DNA of 64,000 bases from Sanyastnella coralliicola (GCF_030845195.1 NZ_CP132543.1:389501-453500), one strand, 5' to 3'. Positions 25,288-34,172 are shown, counted from the stretch's first letter. A program made the numbers and translations. Notes: a model not told the origin generated them from the sequence alone.

Positions 25288-26181
25288 ATGAAAAAGGCAT
25301 TTGTATTCCCAGGACAGGGTTCTCAATTCCCTGGAATGGCTAAAGATCTTTACGATACGCTTGGAGCGGCGAAAGACCGTTTCGAGCAAGCCAATGACAT
25401 CCTCGGTTTCCGTATCACAGATATTATGTTTGACGGAACTGAAGAGGAGCTGAAACAAACGAAGGTTACGCAACCAGCGATTTTCCTTCACTCAGTAATC
25501 CTGGCCGAGTCAATGGGAGATGCATTCCAACCTGATATGGTTGCTGGACATAGCCTTGGTGAGTTTTCTGCGCTGGTGTCTGCAGGAGCTATGAAATTCG
25601 AAGACGGACTGAAACTGGTTTCAGCTCGTGCCCAAGCCATGCAGCGAGCTTGTGAGATCAATCCATCTACCATGGCTGCAATCCTTGGTCTAGAAGACGA
25701 TGTGGTTGAATCAACTTGTGCTGAAATTGATGGCGTTGTTGTAGCTGCAAACTACAACTGTCCAGGACAGCTAGTGATCTCTGGATCAAACGAAGCTGTT
25801 CAAAAAGCATGTGAGGTCTTCACAGAGAAAGGGGCACGTCGTGCGTTGCTTCTTCCTGTAGGGGGAGCATTCCACTCACCGCTAATGGAGCCAGCACGTG
25901 AAGAACTCGAGGGTGCGATTTCGGCAACAGCATTTACTGCTCCTGTTTGTCCGATTTACCAGAATGTGACTGCTTCAGCAGTGACTTCTCCAGAAGAGAT
26001 TCAAGCGAACTTAGTAAAGCAGTTGACAGCTCCAGTTCGTTGGACGCAAACGATGCAGCAGATGATTGCTGACGGTGCTGGTGAAGCCGTTGAGGTAGGA
26101 CCAGGTAAAGTGCTTCAAGGCCTCTTCAAGAAGATCGATCGCAAGTTCCCAGTTAGTGGGGTTGCGCTTGAAACGAGCTGA
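25288..26181 (+). CDS. fabD: Malonyl-CoA:ACP transacylase
   Basis: 297 residues, normal length for FabD. It has the N-terminal FVFPGQGSQFPGM, the nucleophile motif GHSLG (Ser89), the catalytic histidine in GGAFHSPLM, and the arginine-bearing substrate pocket region. It moves malonyl from CoA to acyl carrier protein in type II fatty acid synthesis in the cytoplasm. It has its own promoter-like sequence and terminator, so it appears monocistronic rather than in a fab cluster. Confidence 0.97.
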   Translation: MKKAFVFPGQGSQFPGMAKDLYDTLGAAKDRFEQANDILGFRITDIMFDGTEEELKQTKVTQPAIFLHSVILAESMGDAFQPDMVAGHSLGEFSALVSAGAMKFEDGLKLVSARAQAMQRACEINPSTMAAILGLEDDVVESTCAEIDGVVVAANYNCPGQLVISGSNEAVQKACEVFTEKGARRALLLPVGGAFHSPLMEPAREELEGAISATAFTAPVCPIYQNVTASAVTSPEEIQANLVKQLTAPVRWTQTMQQMIADGAGEAVEVGPGKVLQGLFKKIDRKFPVSGVALETS

Positions 26182-26208
26182 TCATTTCCCAGAACATAAG
26201 ACAAAAGA

Positions 26209-26232
26209 AAAGCCCCGCATCTGCGGGGCTTT
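26209..26232 (+). terminator. Rho-independent terminator of fabD
   Basis: Stem AAAGCCCCGC/GCGGGGCTTT with loop ATCT, 27 bases after the stop. T-tract is short (TTTAACC). Confidence 0.85.
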
Positions 26233-26337
26233 AACCTTTAACTATATACAATCTTTTCACGCTCCATCTCGTTCCCTAAATCTCCAACACGTGTGAAAGG
26301 ACGTTGAACTTTATTACTTCTAGCAAGCAAAAAAGTT

Positions 26338-26532
26338 TCAGTCCATTTCTTGAATTGCGTGGAATAGGTTCGAATATTCGATTTCGCGTTCTTCTAACTG
26401 AACATGAAGTGAATCATTTTCAGCCTTCAGTGCTTTGTTCTCTTCTTTGATCTTCGCCAACTCGTGCTTAACCTTCAAGAAGTCTTGCATAAGCTTTTGG
26501 CGCTCAGCGGTGAGTTGAGTGATATCTGCCAT
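26338..26532 (-). CDS. Small coiled-coil protein
   Basis: 64 residues, almost fully helical with a heptad pattern (LMQDFLKVKHELAKIKEENKALKAENDSL in its full form, residues 14-46). No signal peptide. The ATG start is preceded by a long non-coding stretch. Short coiled-coil proteins of this kind are common and could be cell-division (ZapB-like) or phage-shock-like partners, but nothing specific is seen. Confidence 0.65.
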   Translation of the reverse strand: MADITQLTAERQKLMQDFLKVKHELAKIKEENKALKAENDSLHVQLEEREIEYSNLFHAIQEMD

Positions 26533-26620
26533 AATTCTAATGTTAGGTTGAAGGTCGACAAACTTTCACTTCAAAATAACGAAGATTTTCAGACTTCTTC
26601 ACTTCAATCTGTTAACAGGC

Positions 26621-27298
26621 TTATTCTACTTCTACTGAACGCGTAGATCCGCGGTAGCGTCCGTTGATCACTCCTCCAACGTCAGTTCCTTGTTGAATGT
26701 CAGGAGTGTAGCTGCGTTCGATGATGGCAGTAGTTGTACCAGCAGGGAGTTGCTGCAGTTGATCCATTCCAAGTAGAATGTTCGTTGCGCCGTCGCTGTT
26801 TTCTACGAATAGTTGAGCATCCCCTTCATTGATTCCATTCAGCCAAACGCTGACGATTTCGTCAGAGCCGAGAGCATCTCCGTCCCATTCAATTTCGAAA
26901 GATGCATTCTGATCAATTGGTCCGAATGTGCTTGGGAATTCGACAGAACGAATCTCCGCGTCATTCATGTAGGTGTTGCCATTCAAGTCATCGAATTCGA
27001 AAGTTCCCGAACTAACAAACCCGGCATAATCTTCTTCATAATAAGCCAATCCTTCACGGAATGGAATCGGATCACCATTGAAGCGTACCTCAGAAGGCTC
27101 GGTCAATTCGAGTTTGGTTCCGGCAGAATGTCCGAAGCGGAAAGTTGCTCGGGCATAGGTAATGTCTTCATCTGCATCATAGAACAATTCGTAACGAGCC
27201 CAGATGCGATCTTGATTTACATTTTCTGAGTCCTCGCGCATGCAGCTAGCTAAGCTCATGCCAAGGAAAGTGAGTAGTGTGAGTGTTTTCCAATTCAT
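26621..27298 (-). CDS. Lipoprotein, unknown function
   Basis: Start at MNWKTLTLLTF (27298; an ATG two codons upstream is equally possible). A lipoprotein signal with lipobox LASC is clear, so the mature protein starts at Cys18 and is membrane-anchored. The remaining 208 residues are acidic and beta-rich, and I recognise no family. It is divergent from the ECF sigma gene at 27503; a palindrome and a dispersed repeat copy lie between them. Confidence 0.8.
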   Translation of the reverse strand: MNWKTLTLLTFLGMSLASCMREDSENVNQDRIWARYELFYDADEDITYARATFRFGHSAGTKLELTEPSEVRFNGDPIPFREGLAYYEEDYAGFVSSGTFEFDDLNGNTYMNDAEIRSVEFPSTFGPIDQNASFEIEWDGDALGSDEIVSVWLNGINEGDAQLFVENSDGATNILLGMDQLQQLPAGTTTAIIERSYTPDIQQGTDVGGVINGRYRGSTRSVEVE

Positions 27299-27365
27299 GG
27301 TCATTGGGTTTTGTGACTTGCTCTCTATAAACAAGGGACATGCCAAAGTGCAATTTGCTGCTTAT

Positions 27366-27381
27366 TTCGCTAGCGCGGAAT
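27366..27381 (+). repeat. Dispersed 16-bp repeat, copy 2 (intergenic)
   Basis: Exact TTCGCTAGCGCGGAAT, the only copy outside a gene, in the 204-bp space between the lipoprotein and sigma genes. Confidence 0.7.
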
Positions 27382-27440
27382 GGGGCAATGATGTACTTAT
27401 TTACACGCCGGTGTTCCTTATTCGAACAAATGAATTTGAG

Positions 27441-27456
27441 TAGATTCGGGAATCTA
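27441..27456. promoter_or_regulatory. Palindrome TAGATTC-GG-GAATCTA between divergent genes
   Basis: Perfect 7-bp inverted repeat with a 2-bp centre, 47 bases before the sigma gene. It could be the operator of a dimeric regulator or a small hairpin. Not followed by T's, so not a terminator. Confidence 0.35.
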
Positions 27457-27502
27457 ATCAGTCCCGGTCGTCTATACTCATGAAAGCGGTCGGTAAGGTG
27501 GC

Positions 27503-28030
27503 ATGGCAACTCCGATCGAGCACATATGGCAACGGAAGATGGAAGGAGATTCTTCGGCAGACAATGAACTGTTCCGAGTATTATATCCGCCTTTGGTTAT
27601 TTCAGCCTATAGCATTCTGAAGCAGAAAGAAGATGCTCAAGACACCGCCTCAGAAACCATGATAAAGGTGGTAGCGCTCACTCCAGCCGATGGGGTGAAG
27701 AACGTGAGAACATGGGCCATCACTACGTGCAAGAATGCTGCATTAACGAAGATTCGTTTGGATAAACGAAGACGAGAGATCGTAGCAAAAGAGATGCCTG
27801 AGAAAACAGAACGTGCAGCCATTGCCGATGAAAAGGTAAGGCTAAGCCAGTTGGAGGAAACGATCAACGCAAGCTTGAATGCACTGGATCAAAAGATTTG
27901 GAACCTACATATGCAAGGCTTCGACAATGTCGAGATTGCCAAAGCCTGCGCAATGATTCCGAAAACCGTGGCGAACAGAAAGTCACTGATCCGTAAAACC
28001 TTGATGAAGAAGTTACATGACTGGAGATAA
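27503..28030 (+). CDS. ECF-type RNA polymerase sigma factor
   Basis: 175 residues with region 2 (LYPPLVISAYSILKQKEDAQDTASETMIKV, in part, residues 25-57) and a region 4 HTH (LHMQGFDNVEIAKACAMIPKTVANRKSLIRKTL, in part). It is more divergent than the other two sigma factors here. Its end overlaps the start of the anti-sigma gene by 14 bp, so the two are translationally coupled, the usual sign of a sigma/anti-sigma pair. Confidence 0.88.
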   Translation: MATPIEHIWQRKMEGDSSADNELFRVLYPPLVISAYSILKQKEDAQDTASETMIKVVALTPADGVKNVRTWAITTCKNAALTKIRLDKRRREIVAKEMPEKTERAAIADEKVRLSQLEETINASLNALDQKIWNLHMQGFDNVEIAKACAMIPKTVANRKSLIRKTLMKKLHDWR

Positions 28031-28757
28031 GAACACATACACCATCGAACTCTTGATCGACTACGCCTTAGGACTGACTACTGCGGAAGGTACGAAGAGA
28101 GTGAACGAGATTTTGGCCACAGATGAAGAGGCACAAGCTCATCTGCATACCATCAAAGAAATGCTCGCTTCAGGCATGGAGCCGGAGGAGTTAATTGAAA
28201 TGATTCAGCCTAAAGCCGAGGTCTCAAAAGAAGTGAAGAAGTCTTCACCTTCATGGATATGGGCTGCAGCAGGAATCGCGGTGTTCTTAGTAGCAGGTTA
28301 TCTACTCTTTGCCCTTCAACCGAACTTCGATGATATGATGGCTGAAGCGGTATCAGAAAAGTACCCGGCGGCTGTAGTGCGAGGTGAAGAGGATGCGAAG
28401 GCTCATGAAGCATACGCCCAAGGAAACTACGAGCTGGCAAGAACGCTCTTCCAAAGCTCAACGTCAGAGAATCCTGAAGATCGATTCTATTCTGCCCTCA
28501 GCGCGATGTACAATAGTCAATATGCTGAGGCCTTTAATGAGTTTGGTGATTTGGCCTACGAAGATCACGCTTACAAACGAGCATCGTACTGGTACGGATC
28601 AATCTGCGCCATTGAAATTGATTCTTGTGTTCATGCACAAAACTACCTGGCCTATCTGGCTAGAAATCAAGGGTACAAAAACGATGAGGCGAGGGCTTTA
28701 TACAAAGCGCTTTCGTATGAACCATGCACCCAGAAAGACGAGGGTGACAAGAACTAG
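28017..28757 (+). CDS. Membrane anti-sigma factor with periplasmic TPR-like domain
   Basis: 246 residues. N-terminal ~75 residues (ELLIDYALGLTTAEGTKRVNE...) look like a short cytoplasmic anti-sigma segment, one transmembrane helix spans ~80-100 (WIWAAAGIAVFLVAGYLLFAL), and the periplasmic part has TPR-like helix pairs (AHEAYAQGNYELARTLFQSS; AYKRASYWYGSICAIE). The gene overlaps the sigma gene by 14 bp upstream and the convergent TPR-CHAT gene by 60 bp at its end. The periplasmic TPR could bind a partner that triggers proteolysis and sigma release. Assigning the role rests on gene position and topology, as sequence similarity is low. Confidence 0.75.
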   Translation: MTGDKNTYTIELLIDYALGLTTAEGTKRVNEILATDEEAQAHLHTIKEMLASGMEPEELIEMIQPKAEVSKEVKKSSPSWIWAAAGIAVFLVAGYLLFALQPNFDDMMAEAVSEKYPAAVVRGEEDAKAHEAYAQGNYELARTLFQSSTSENPEDRFYSALSAMYNSQYAEAFNEFGDLAYEDHAYKRASYWYGSICAIEIDSCVHAQNYLAYLARNQGYKNDEARALYKALSYEPCTQKDEGDKN

Positions 28758-31409
28758 AATCGAAAGTACATACTCCATTCCTGTCTTCGGTTGAGCAAAT
28801 TGGATGTTACCTCCATACACCTGCCAATTGGCCCAGAAATAAGGGTGAGCTCGCAAGGGATCCTCTCCGTTTCGCATCAGATCTGATGCAGCGATTAGGG
28901 CATTCGAAGCAGTAGCACCTTCGGCAAGATGTTGATAGTAGGAAGCCATAAATTCCGCGCTAGCGAAATCATCAGCCTTCCAAAGACCGGCCAACACCGT
29001 CTGCGCACCACGACGCAAGAAAGGTGTACTCAAATCTTGAACACTTTCACCTGGAAGAATCTCCCCCAAGGCCGTTTCACATGCACTCAATGTGACATGC
29101 GGTGTGGTAAACGCCAACTCATATAATCCTTGCGGAGTAACGATCGTATCGTTCCCATCATTTCCAGTAAGCACCAAGCCTCGAGATAGACGCTCTGATT
29201 GGGTATGCATCGCCAAATGAAGCGCGCGATCAGAATAAGCCACTTTTTTGAGTGAGGCCATGGAACACAAGCTGTCTTGAAATGATTGCTCAATTAACCC
29301 TAGATCTTGAAGCAATTGCAGCTCTTTCTCAACACCAATAAGCGAGCTCAATTTCGAAGTATAGAATTGCTTGGTCATGGCTTCAACCTTCAACTCTTGA
29401 TCTGCTGTGGCTTCGAAATGATCAGCACTGTGAACGCGAATTATCTCGCTCAGTTCGCCTGCTGTGGCAAGCTGGCAAAGCGATAAATTGATCTGATGAA
29501 GCGGTCCGTCAGCATTGATGTAGACACGATCGTTCAAGTTATCGAGGCCCAGGAGACTCCCAAGTTTTGAATAATTCGTTTTCCACGCTTCGCGAAGTTG
29601 CGTTGAACCAATGGCATAGGCTCTATCGCTCACGGAAGTATACGCTGCCTTGACTTGAGACTCCAGATCATGGGCGTCAATCCGCTGCAGGCGAAGAGCG
29701 TTCGCGGTCACATCCATTTTCCACAAAACATCGTCGATCAGCAGGAAGCTGATATAGCGTTGTTGGTCACTCAGACTAGACTGCAACTTCGAAAGCGATT
29801 GTGATAAACTTCTTCGGTCTTCCGGGAGTGCTTGAATTCGCTGAATCAATTCAGCGCGCATTTCACCGGTGCGGTCACCTGAATTCTCAATCTGAGATCT
29901 GAGATAAAAGATCTTGGAAAGATCATCGCGGATCTGCTCATCTTCATCGCTGTAGCTAGCTAAAAACCATTGATGAGTGAACGATTTACATCCTTCGATC
30001 CACTCAAAGATCATGGGCTGATACTCTTCACTGATGTCGCCATTGAGCTCAACGTAAACATCATTAATCATGTAGTGGTAGGAGTCACGTACGTCTTCAT
30101 AGAATGTAGAACTCGCCTCTTCGAAGATCAGTGCACTTCTGCAATCGAGCAACAAATCAATCGCACGTTGATAATGGGGAACGCGATCTTCTAGCTTTGA
30201 TTCAAGCTGAGATGCCAACAGAAGTGTTTCTGAAAGATCGACCTCGGGCATGAGCTTCCCGTCAATTTCATAGCCAAGCAGTGTCTGTGTGATCAATTGT
30301 TCAGCTAATTCAGGGCCTCCTTTTAAGGCAAGTCTGATCTTTTCATTGGCTAGGGGAAGACGCGCAGGATGATTGGCATAGGCGCTGTCAAATGCAATGA
30401 AAGAGTCATCAATTGTCTTCAAGATCTCGAAGCCATTTTCTGAAGGTGGATCAAAGAGATAGGCAGACCACTGCGTCTCGAGCTGACGAACAGGATTCAC
30501 TTGAGACATGTCACCTTCCAGCACATCACGGAAAGTGATGGCCGCTTTCGCCGTATCTCCCAAATCCAAGTAAGCCTGACCACGGAGCAATTGAAGTTCG
30601 ATGTAGCGCAACTCGGGTTGACGACTCGTTTCTAGAATGGACTGACTACGATCGAACCATCGAGCAGAGCCTTCAGCGTCACCCATCTCGGCACAGATCG
30701 TTCCCAAGTTGTTGCATGGGTAGATCATGTCGGGAGTGTCGTTTTCAGATTTACTTGCCGCAATGGTGATGGAGCGCTCAAAGAATTCCCGCGATAGCGG
30801 AAGATCACCTTGTTCTAAATAAAGTACCCCGATGTTATTCAAGTTTCGTCCGTACCTACGACTATCCTCACCGTGGATTTTACCATTGAGTTCCAGTGCG
30901 GCTTTCAGATGATAGAGTGCTTCTGATGCATTCCCCAGGTTCCATTCAACAATACCCATGTTATTGTGGAATTTGGCTTGGTCAGAACCAACCGTATCGT
31001 TGACCAAATAAGGAGCGACCTTCCGCATCATGTTTCGAGCATCTACCGGACTGCCAGTGAACCAAAGGAACTCAGCGTAAGAGTCTATAAAGGTGCTTTT
31101 GTCATTCCATGGGGCTTCTGGGAAATCGGTGGCTAAGCGAGAAAATGTTTGAGCAAAGAGCGAATCTGCTCTTTCATTATCACCAACGCGAACGGCAATG
31201 GAACCAATCGCGCCTACATTGCGCAAGTACCTTTCTGGAGGCCAAGCCGACATCTGTGCTAAAAGAGAGTCAGCTGCTTGCGCCGCGGCTTCCATTTGTC
31301 CATCGTGCATCAAATCACGCAGGCGTTGTTCGTCTTTATCTGCCTGAGCAAACGACGAAAACCCTGAGAGTATCAGTGCGAAGAAGAAGAAAGTTAGCCT
31401 GTAAATCAC
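28698..31409 (-). CDS. Periplasmic TPR-CHAT protein with C-terminal membrane anchor
   Basis: 903 residues. Signal peptide (1-~22, SFAQ), TPR-like repeats over ~50-330 (NNMGIVEWNLGNASEALYHL, NNIGVLYLEQGDLPLSREFF), a long helical middle, and a C-terminal CHAT domain of the caspase-like fold. The predicted catalytic pair is His735 (LHLAMHTQ) and Cys777 (LSACETALG). A final helix (~878-898) followed by RKRFV anchors it in the inner membrane with the catalytic domain outside. CHAT proteins with TPR parts act as proteases in several signalling and defence systems. The overlapping convergent gene encodes the anti-sigma, so it could be its substrate. This is inference; the pair shares no operon. Confidence 0.88.
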   Translation of the reverse strand: MIYRLTFFFFALILSGFSSFAQADKDEQRLRDLMHDGQMEAAAQAADSLLAQMSAWPPERYLRNVGAIGSIAVRVGDNERADSLFAQTFSRLATDFPEAPWNDKSTFIDSYAEFLWFTGSPVDARNMMRKVAPYLVNDTVGSDQAKFHNNMGIVEWNLGNASEALYHLKAALELNGKIHGEDSRRYGRNLNNIGVLYLEQGDLPLSREFFERSITIAASKSENDTPDMIYPCNNLGTICAEMGDAEGSARWFDRSQSILETSRQPELRYIELQLLRGQAYLDLGDTAKAAITFRDVLEGDMSQVNPVRQLETQWSAYLFDPPSENGFEILKTIDDSFIAFDSAYANHPARLPLANEKIRLALKGGPELAEQLITQTLLGYEIDGKLMPEVDLSETLLLASQLESKLEDRVPHYQRAIDLLLDCRSALIFEEASSTFYEDVRDSYHYMINDVYVELNGDISEEYQPMIFEWIEGCKSFTHQWFLASYSDEDEQIRDDLSKIFYLRSQIENSGDRTGEMRAELIQRIQALPEDRRSLSQSLSKLQSSLSDQQRYISFLLIDDVLWKMDVTANALRLQRIDAHDLESQVKAAYTSVSDRAYAIGSTQLREAWKTNYSKLGSLLGLDNLNDRVYINADGPLHQINLSLCQLATAGELSEIIRVHSADHFEATADQELKVEAMTKQFYTSKLSSLIGVEKELQLLQDLGLIEQSFQDSLCSMASLKKVAYSDRALHLAMHTQSERLSRGLVLTGNDGNDTIVTPQGLYELAFTTPHVTLSACETALGEILPGESVQDLSTPFLRRGAQTVLAGLWKADDFASAEFMASYYQHLAEGATASNALIAASDLMRNGEDPLRAHPYFWANWQVYGGNIQFAQPKTGMEYVLSILVLVTLVFLGAWFIRKRFV
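28952..28967 (-). repeat. Dispersed 16-bp repeat, copy 3
   Basis: Exact copy in the CHAT gene, sense orientation, coding F-A-S-A-E. Confidence 0.7.
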
Positions 31410-31506
31410 AGAATGTCAGTTGGTTGAAAATTAATTTCAAAATCTCGCCAAGGAAAATCCAAGTAGGGACGTACTGTCTAGTGAAGGAAATTTAATCCAA
31501 AAACCA

Positions 31507-33537
31507 ATGCGTATGAAAACTTTACAGAGAGTAATGATCGCAGCCTTTTTCGGCCTCCTGGGGCTAGCTGCATCTGCCCAGGGAGACGATCCATTCGGGA
31601 TCGACTGCGACTGTCCGGAACCGACTCCGGAGGACATCGTGTGTGTGGAAGTGGAGGGAGATATCTTCCCGATGCCAAGCGCATGTATTGCTGAATGCCT
31701 TGAACTGGAAATAGTTGAAGGTGATTGTGACTTCAATGGAGGAGGAGATAACCCAATCGATTTCGATTGTGACTGTCCGGAACCAACTGAAGATGACCTG
31801 GTATGTGTAGAAACAGACTTTGGAATCGAGCCATTTCCAAGTGCTTGTTTCGCAGAGTGTCTAGGTTTGACTGTAGTAGAAGGAGACTGTGATTTCGGTT
31901 ACGGCGACGACTATGACTATGAAGATCCATGGGATGTTGATTGTGATTGTCCGGAGCCAACAGAGGATGATTTCGTTTGTGTTGAAACAGAATTTGGGAT
32001 TGAGCTATTCCCAAGTGCATGTATCGCAGAGTGTTTTGGATTAGAAGTAGTAGAAGGAGATTGTGACATCTTCGACGGTGGAGACAATGACTACGATTGG
32101 GGTGACGAAGATGATTACGGTTACGATTGTGATTGTGATTACGAAGGAGCTTTCGATCTCGTTTGCGTTGAAACAGGATTCGGAATTATTGAAATTCCAT
32201 TGTGCTTCGCAGAATGCGACGGACTAGAAATCGTTGAGTGCGATTACGAAGATGGAAACGATGATGATTACGATTACGAAGACCCATGGGATGTTGATTG
32301 TGATTGTCCGGAGCCAACCGAAGATGACTTCGTTTGTGTTGAAACAGGATTTGGAATTGAGCTATTCCCAAGCGCTTGTTTTGCCGAATGTCTTGGTCTG
32401 ACTGTAGTAGAAGGAGATTGTGATATCTACGACGGCGGTGATGACTGGGATGATGATTGGGGTAACGATGATTACGATTACGACTGTGATTGTGATTACG
32501 AAGGTGCCTTTGAACTCGTATGTGTAGATCCTGGATTCGGTATCGTCATCGAAATGCCATTGTGTCTTGCAGAATGCGAAGGATTGGAAATCGTTGACTG
32601 TGATTTCGATTACGACGATGACTACGAAGATCCATTCGATATAGAGTGCGATTGTCCTGAGCCAACGGAGGAAGACATTGTATGTGTAGAGACTCCATTC
32701 GGAATTGAGCCTTTCCCAAGTGCATGTCTAGCTGAATGCTTCGGATTCGAGGTAGTAGAAGGCGACTGTGACTTCAACGATGGTGACTACGACGAAGGTG
32801 ATTGCCCATGGGGTGATGACTGGGGAGATGATTGGGGTGACGACTGGGACAATGGCGATTTCGATTGCGATTGTGACTACGAAGGAGCTTTTGATCTCGT
32901 ATGTGTTGAAACAGGATTTGAGGTGATCGTAATGCCAGCATGTTTGGCAGCATGCGAAGGACTAGAAGTAGTAGACTGTGATTTCGAAGACGGCGACGGA
33001 AACGACGGCGGCTGGGATGACGATTACGATGGAGATGACTATGACTACGATTGTGATTGTGATTACGAAGGAGCATTCGATCTAGTATGTGTAGACACAG
33101 GATTTGGAATCTTCGAAATGCCTGCTTGCTTGGCAGAATGTGAAGGCTTGGACGTAGTTGATTGTGACTACGAAGACGAAGGTGAAGAAGATGGCGACGG
33201 TGTCAACGGTGGTGGAGTAAATATCCCACTCGTTGGAATTCAAGCCGAAGAAGCTGTATTCTTATCAGCACGCAATGACCTGGAATCAATGTTGCTGTTC
33301 CCGAACCCTACGCAACACCGCACAACGCTTCAGCTAGAAGTTACCGACGAGCGTTCGGTACAAGTAGAGATCTACTCGTCAATGGGACAACTCGTACACA
33401 GTGCAAACCATCAGATGGGAGCTGGTCAGATCCAGATCGAACTATCGATCACTGACTTACCAGTAGGTAGCTACATCGTGAAACTGACAGATAGCACAGG
33501 CGCTTCTGCGACAGAGCGATTAGTGAAAACACACTAA
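31507..33537 (+). CDS. Secreted protein with nine Kazal-like repeats and T9SS type A domain
   Basis: 676 residues, signal peptide ending ASAQ. Nine six-cysteine units follow (residues ~33-555): five of type CDCPEPTEDD.VCVET.FGIE.FPSAC.AEC.GL.VVEGDC and four of type CDCDYEGAF-LVCV..GF...MP.C.AECEGL.VVDC. The cysteine spacing and the AC.AEC.G core match bacterial Kazal-type protease-inhibitor domains. Units are joined by very acidic linkers rich in Asp, Gly, Tyr and Trp. The last ~80 residues are a T9SS type A domain (LLFPNPTQH ... GSYIVKLTDS). The protein is thus exported; the linkers could bind calcium. Kazal assignment is by eye. A terminator follows, before a sigma operon. Confidence 0.85.
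   Translation: MRMKTLQRVMIAAFFGLLGLAASAQGDDPFGIDCDCPEPTPEDIVCVEVEGDIFPMPSACIAECLELEIVEGDCDFNGGGDNPIDFDCDCPEPTEDDLVCVETDFGIEPFPSACFAECLGLTVVEGDCDFGYGDDYDYEDPWDVDCDCPEPTEDDFVCVETEFGIELFPSACIAECFGLEVVEGDCDIFDGGDNDYDWGDEDDYGYDCDCDYEGAFDLVCVETGFGIIEIPLCFAECDGLEIVECDYEDGNDDDYDYEDPWDVDCDCPEPTEDDFVCVETGFGIELFPSACFAECLGLTVVEGDCDIYDGGDDWDDDWGNDDYDYDCDCDYEGAFELVCVDPGFGIVIEMPLCLAECEGLEIVDCDFDYDDDYEDPFDIECDCPEPTEEDIVCVETPFGIEPFPSACLAECFGFEVVEGDCDFNDGDYDEGDCPWGDDWGDDWGDDWDNGDFDCDCDYEGAFDLVCVETGFEVIVMPACLAACEGLEVVDCDFEDGDGNDGGWDDDYDGDDYDYDCDCDYEGAFDLVCVDTGFGIFEMPACLAECEGLDVVDCDYEDEGEEDGDGVNGGGVNIPLVGIQAEEAVFLSARNDLESMLLFPNPTQHRTTLQLEVTDERSVQVEIYSSMGQLVHSANHQMGAGQIQIELSITDLPVGSYIVKLTDSTGASATERLVKTH
31603..33175 (+). 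repeat. Nine tandem Kazal-like coding repeats with acidic linkers
   Basis: Two alternating classes, order A-A-A-B-A-B-A-B-B, unit length 54-73 codons, with DNA similarity high enough between class members that unequal crossing-over is likely. Linkers vary most in length. Confidence 0.8.
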
Positions 33538-33550
33538 AGATTGTATAGTT

Positions 33551-33582
33551 AAAGGATCCACTTTTCGGAGTGGGTCCTTTTC
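33551..33582 (+). terminator. Rho-independent terminator after the Kazal-like gene
   Basis: Stem AAAGGATCCACT/AGTGGGTCCTTT (one G-T pair), loop of 6, then TCCCTTT. It ends just before the sigma gene start, so that gene must have its own promoter or read-through. Confidence 0.75.
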
Positions 33583-33593
33583 CCTTTAACCTG

Positions 33594-34172
33594 GTGAACT
33601 ACAAGGAAGACAAGATACTCCGTGGGTGTCTGAAAAGAGACCGTAAGGCTCAGTATGTTTTTTACAAACATCACTTTGCCTACCTGTTCTCGATATGTCT
33701 ACGCTACGCGTCTTCCAGAGAAGAAGCTATGGAGATGCTGAACCTCTCATTCGCCAGGATCATGTTGAACTTAGATAAGTACAACAAAGAACAAGCCCTA
33801 AAAACATGGATTCGGAGCATCACGGTCAATTGCATTATTGATGAGTTCCGCAAACAAAAACGATACAAAGAGAATATCGCGATCGGGACGGATATCGTGG
33901 AGGAATACAGAATGGAAAATTCAGAACACCTCCGTATTGGAAGCAACCTACTGGAGGTGATCCAAGAGAAGCTCACTGAGCTGCATCCAATGACCCGTAG
34001 CGTGTTTAACTTATATGCGATTGATGGTTATAAGCACCGTGAAATCGCAGAACTATTAAAGATTTCGGAGGGTACTTCCGCTTGGCACTACAGTGTGGCC
34101 AGAAAAGCGTTGAAAGAATTCCTCCAACCTGAACTAGAGCATTTGACAAAGAATGGAAAAGCATCTGCATAA
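33594..34172 (+). CDS. ECF-type RNA polymerase sigma factor (GTG start)
   Basis: I choose the GTG at 33594 (VNYKEDKILRGCLK), since an earlier GTG lies inside the terminator stem; 192 residues. Region 2 (QYVFYKHHFAYLFSICLRY, LNLSFARIMLNLDKY, LKTWIRSITVNCIIDEFRK) and region 4 (YKHREIAELLKISEGTSAWHYSVARK) are plain. The stop overlaps the start of the membrane-spanning gene at 34153 by 20 bp, giving a coupled sigma/anti-sigma pair. Confidence 0.9.
   Translation: MNYKEDKILRGCLKRDRKAQYVFYKHHFAYLFSICLRYASSREEAMEMLNLSFARIMLNLDKYNKEQALKTWIRSITVNCIIDEFRKQKRYKENIAIGTDIVEEYRMENSEHLRIGSNLLEVIQEKLTELHPMTRSVFNLYAIDGYKHREIAELLKISEGTSAWHYSVARKALKEFLQPELEHLTKNGKASA

Noticed and set aside
26813-27229. 138-residue plus-strand ORF
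   Set aside because: Antisense to the lipoprotein gene, which has a clear lipobox and good codon pattern.
31603-33175. Repeated blocks as a possible CRISPR or mobile element
   Set aside because: They are in-frame six-cysteine protein repeats.
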